Assembly (NCBI GenBank): GCA_026874595.1 | Contig: CM049322.1 | Location: 60,208,886-60,272,885 of the forward strand | DNA: 64,000 nt | Direction: 5' to 3' | DNA from: Sipunculus nudus | Taxonomy: Eukaryota > Annelida > Sipuncula > Golfingiida > Sipunculidae | In this document: piece by piece, positions 60,964-64,000 of the stretch | How positions within the stretch are numbered: position 1 is the first letter of the stretch | How the letters are laid out: each line of letters opens with the position of its first letter | Program-made: the position numbers and the translations under genes | Notes under the pieces: generated by a model | Databases searched by the model: none | What the model was told of the DNA's origin: nothing | Seen by the model: the letters and a program-made list of their open reading frames with translations, nothing else

Positions 60964-62513
60964 TTAGCTCAGCTGACTGTAAGTCATCTGGGGTATAGGA
61001 ATGGCGCTTCGTCCATCCATCTGGTTGTCCAGTCATCTGGCTGTCCATTAGCAGGGCACAAATCATAACTGCTGGTCCTAGAAAATCCTTAGTGGACATC
61101 CAAGGAGGTCAATAAAAAATCTCCTTTGAAACCTGAAAAAAGGTCACTTTGACATATATCCTCCGAGCTATGGGACTTGAAAGTACCCCCCAGATTAATA
61201 AAAAATATAATACACAACCTCCAATATCTTTATAATTAATGCATGGATTGTCATGAATCTTTCCTTGAATATTGACCATGACTAGTTTTGTCAGTTCCGA
61301 AAAGTGGTGGCGCCACCTGTATTTTTTTGTTATTTTAACTAATATTTTTCTATTTTTTTACTTATAATTTAATGACAACAATCATATCAGTTTCTCAGCT
61401 GTGTTTACATCTAGTGTCCCAAAACCTTGTGTATTTATTGATCACAAGTGGATACCCTATAGTAATCACCTATCTGTCTGTCTGTCTGTCTAGCTGTCCA
61501 TCCGTTCATCCACACAAATTTGTTTCCAGATGATAACTTCAAGTTGTATTGATACATGGATTTCAAACTTGACTTACAAATGGCCCACCACTAAAGGGAG
61601 AACCTGTATAATTTTTTGGTCATGAGGTCGAAGGTCAGGGTCACTTATTTAAAAAGATTATGGCTGCATATTAAGCCAAACATTTCATCCCAAACTTTCC
61701 ATCTTGCAAATTTAGCTGACTTGCCAGTATGAGAAGAGCATGAATGAATTTGGGGTCACAAGGTCAAAGGTCAAGGTCACATAGGCCATTTGTTTACAAA
61801 TTAGTTTCCAGATGATAACTCCAGTTTAGTTTGAACTATAGTTTTCATTCTGTACTTATATATGGCTAACCACTTAAGTAAGAACCCTTTCGATTTTGAG
61901 GTCCAAAGGTCAAAGGCCAAGGTCACAGGACCAATTTCAAGCAAAACTTTTCATCTCAACCCTTCCATCTTCAAGATATTACTCACCTGCTAATAGGGGA
62001 AGATTCTTTTAGATTTGGGTCATAGGGTCAAAAGGTCAAGGTCACAGCACCCATCCATTAACAAATTAGTTTATGGATGATAATTCTGCTTTGGCTAGAC
62101 AGATTGGCTTCAAACTTGATTTATTAATGACCCATCACTTAAGTAAGAAACATTTTGATTTTCAGGGTCCAGAGGTCAAAGGTGAAGGTCACAGGAGCCA
62201 CATCTTTAAAATGATTGTGGATGCACTGTAAATCAAACTTTTCATCCCAAACTTTCCATCATTTACAAATGGCATACTTGCCCAAAGTGAGGAAATCTGT
62301 AGATTTTGAGGTTACCTTGCCAGAGTTCAAGGTCACTTTTTAAAAGATTGTTACAATAAAATGAATGCTGCAGGTTCAAGGATAATAAGTTCTAAGAAAT
62401 TTTGGTCATAAGATCACAGGAATGTCATTCTTAAAAATTTCTTTAAAAATATCCGTATACTCATTAACTTATAAACAAATTCAGCTGAGCATCGAGACCC
62501 ATGGGTCCCTAGT
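60964..62513 (+). mobile_element. Family C Helitron2-like element, full length 1.55 kb
   Basis: The 5' end is TTAGCTCAGCTGAC. The first 400 bp hold one family C unit with GTGGTGGCGCCACCT at about 61304; from 61540 come AGGTCA-type units (five). The 3' end is TCAGCTGAGC (62481-62490), GACCCATGGGTC (62496-62507), then CCTAGT. It ends 147 bp before the second Ig exon. Confidence 0.75.
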
Positions 62514-62660
62514 TAACACATGGAACTGAAACGTTCTTCCTTATCCTGAATTTCTCAGTGGAAGGTGTTCATAGGGGAACTTTGGGTCCTTGGGCCCTTG
62601 TTAACTGATTATTCCTTTACAGCCTGAACCAGACTTTATACATGATAATTTTATTTGCAG

Positions 62661-62876
62661 ATGTTGGAAACTTACTGTGGTACCAGAACCGTAGGGGGGC
62701 TAGGGTCATTTCTATGGGGGATAACAGTTTTTTCAAAGAAGACTTCACTGTCACCAACTCTCAACAATCATCCACTCTAACCATCCTCAGGGCAACTTTA
62801 AAGAGTGAGGGAATCTACAAGTGTGAATTAGCTGGAGCAAAGAGTCCCATCAAAGAATTCAACTTTCTCATTGTGT
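62661..62876 (+). CDS. Ig-domain exon, C-terminal half (strands C-G)
   Basis: 216 bp between TTTTATTTGCAG and GTAAGTAA, phase 1 in and out. It encodes VGNLLWYQNRRGARVIS (strand C with the core Trp), SSTLTILRATLKSEGIYKC (strands E-F, with the E-G-x-Y-x-C signature and the second disulfide Cys) and KEFNFLIV (strand G). Sixty residues lie between the two Cys of the joined domain, between the usual I-set and V-set lengths. The position of the usual Asp before G-x-Y-x-C is Ser-Glu. A second good acceptor at 62622 (CCTTTACAG) would add residues in a different phase and is less likely. The protein continues in an exon beyond the window. Confidence 0.9.
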
Positions 62877-62904
62877 GTAAGTAACAAGGTCTCTTATCCA
62901 TAAT

Positions 62905-63327
62905 TGTATTCACCAAAATCAAGTTTTGCAGATACTATGTTTTTGACCCGGTTCTGTCATGTCTGCTGCTACCGTTACTTTTATTTCAGGAGAGCTCCTC
63001 TGAGACCACTGGACAGATTTTTGACCCCATTATTGGGTCACATGTGAACTGGTGCCTAACCCTTTTGTGTCGACCTCTGACCTTTCCATTCAGCAGTGCG
63101 TCCATCTGTGCATCTGTTTTCACAAATTGACCCACATATCTTCAGACTCCTTTGATTAATCAGGATGAAATTTCGCACAAGTGTAGCTCTTGGATAGCTT
63201 TATATTATACAAAAAACTGGTGGTGCCACCTGCAACCATTTTGCACAGCATCCATCTGTTTGTCTGTCATGGAATAAAATCACTTGTATCTCGGCAGTGG
63301 TAAATTTGACTTATTTGCCTAAAATAG
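62905..63327 (+). mobile_element. Subfamily A2 5' fragment
   Basis: Starts TGTATTCACC with CAAAATCAAGTTTTG hairpin and GATACTATGTTTTTGACC, then one and a half A2 units with GGTGGTGCCACC (63222-63233). It stops where a family A 5' end begins. It starts 29 bp after the Ig exon. Confidence 0.7.
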
Positions 63328-64000
63328 TCGGGATACTATGGTTTCATGACAGTCACACCGCCGCCGCCGCCGCCGCAGGAAAACACACACAGGTTCTAGG
63401 GTCATGAGGTCAAAGGTCAAGGTCACTGGACTCGCATCTTAAAAATACTGTGGATGCATTTTAAGCCGAACTTTCATCCCAGGTCTTCCATCTTGAATAT
63501 ATAGCTGACTTGCCAATAGTGGATGATCCATATCAATTTTTGGGTCACAAGGTCAAAGGTCACATCTTTAAAAAGATTGTGGATGCATTTTCACCCAAAC
63601 ATTTCATCTCAGACCTTTCATCTTGCACATATAGTTCATCTGCCAATAGAGGAAGACCCTTATCAATTTTGAGGTCACAAGGTCAAAGGTGAAGGTCACA
63701 GGAGCCATCTGTCCAAAATTGGTTTCTGGATGACAATTCCTGCTTTTATTGATGAATAGATTTCAAGCTTGACTTGTATATGACCCATTGGAAAAGCAAA
63801 ACCAGAATTGATTTTGGGGTACTGAGGTCAAAGGTCAAGGTCACAGGACACATCTTTAAAAAGACTGTGGATGTATTGCAGCCAAACAATTCATCTCAGA
63901 TCTTTCATCTTGCACATATAGTTCACCTGCCAAGAGTGGATGACCCATATCAATTTTTAGGTCACAAGGTCAAAGGTGAAGGTCACAGGAGCCATCTGTC
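63328..64000 (+). mobile_element. Family A 5' fragment with AGGTCA units, cut by the window edge
   Basis: Begins in the 5' hairpin (GTCGGGATACTATGG) and a CCGCCGCCG run, then goes directly to AGGTCA-type units (four AGGTCAAAGGTC sites or variants). The 3' end lies outside the window. Confidence 0.65.

Noticed and set aside
62622-62660. Alternative acceptor adding 12 residues before the second Ig exon
   Set aside because: It would enter in a phase that does not match the 51177 donor and would stretch the Cys-Trp spacing beyond normal for an Ig fold.

Overview
The window is non-coding-rich DNA from a eukaryote, most probably an animal and, by repeat style, a lophotrochozoan such as a bivalve mollusc (inference from repeat architecture and an immunoglobulin-type exon; no species marker is present). 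It is AT-rich and has no bacterial-style gene packing. Most of it is transposable elements and satellite or minisatellite arrays. Long open frames inside the arrays arise because the unit length is a multiple of three; I do not call them genes.

Coding content: the only well-supported gene is on the + strand at the right. Two exons (51094-51177 and 62661-62876), separated by an 11.5-kb intron, together encode one complete immunoglobulin domain of 100 codons with phase-1 boundaries on both sides. The gene runs out of the window at least to the right. Two further candidate exons (15486-15607 and 33431-33491, both +) are weaker; their splice phases are compatible with each other.

Transposable elements: two non-autonomous families have the end structure of Helitron2/Helentron elements, namely asymmetric terminal inverted repeats, a 3' palindrome and a CTAGT or CTTGT terminus. 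Family A starts TGTATCCCCAGACA and ends with a GGCACC..GGTGCC hairpin plus CTAG; copies lie at 8214-9710, 23368-24540, 59141-60331, with fragments elsewhere. A subfamily, A2, starts at 10104 and 62905. Family C starts TTAGCTCAGCTGAC and ends TGACCCATGGGTCA plus CTTGT; copies lie at 3570-6020, 47225-48605, 54837-58152, 60964-62513, and a 3' end lies at 43345-43383. Their bodies are tandem units of about 280-340 bp carrying the palindrome GGTGGCGCCACC or arrays of AGGTCA. There is also a full LTR retrotransposon on the - strand (27084-31345), a related solo LTR (18992-19772), a LINE 3' fragment (16866-17312), a MITE with TAA duplications (21863-22200), and a possible larger element with similar ends (12214-14677).

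Satellites: at least a dozen arrays (units of 54, 24, 41, 37, 24, 37, 26, 49, 53/65 bp and others) fill roughly a fifth of the window. One of them (49741-50231) is built from the middle of a tRNA-like sequence. Short GC-richer stretches at 22320-22960, 24560-24660 and 31850-31960 contain promoter-type motifs but no recognised gene beside them.
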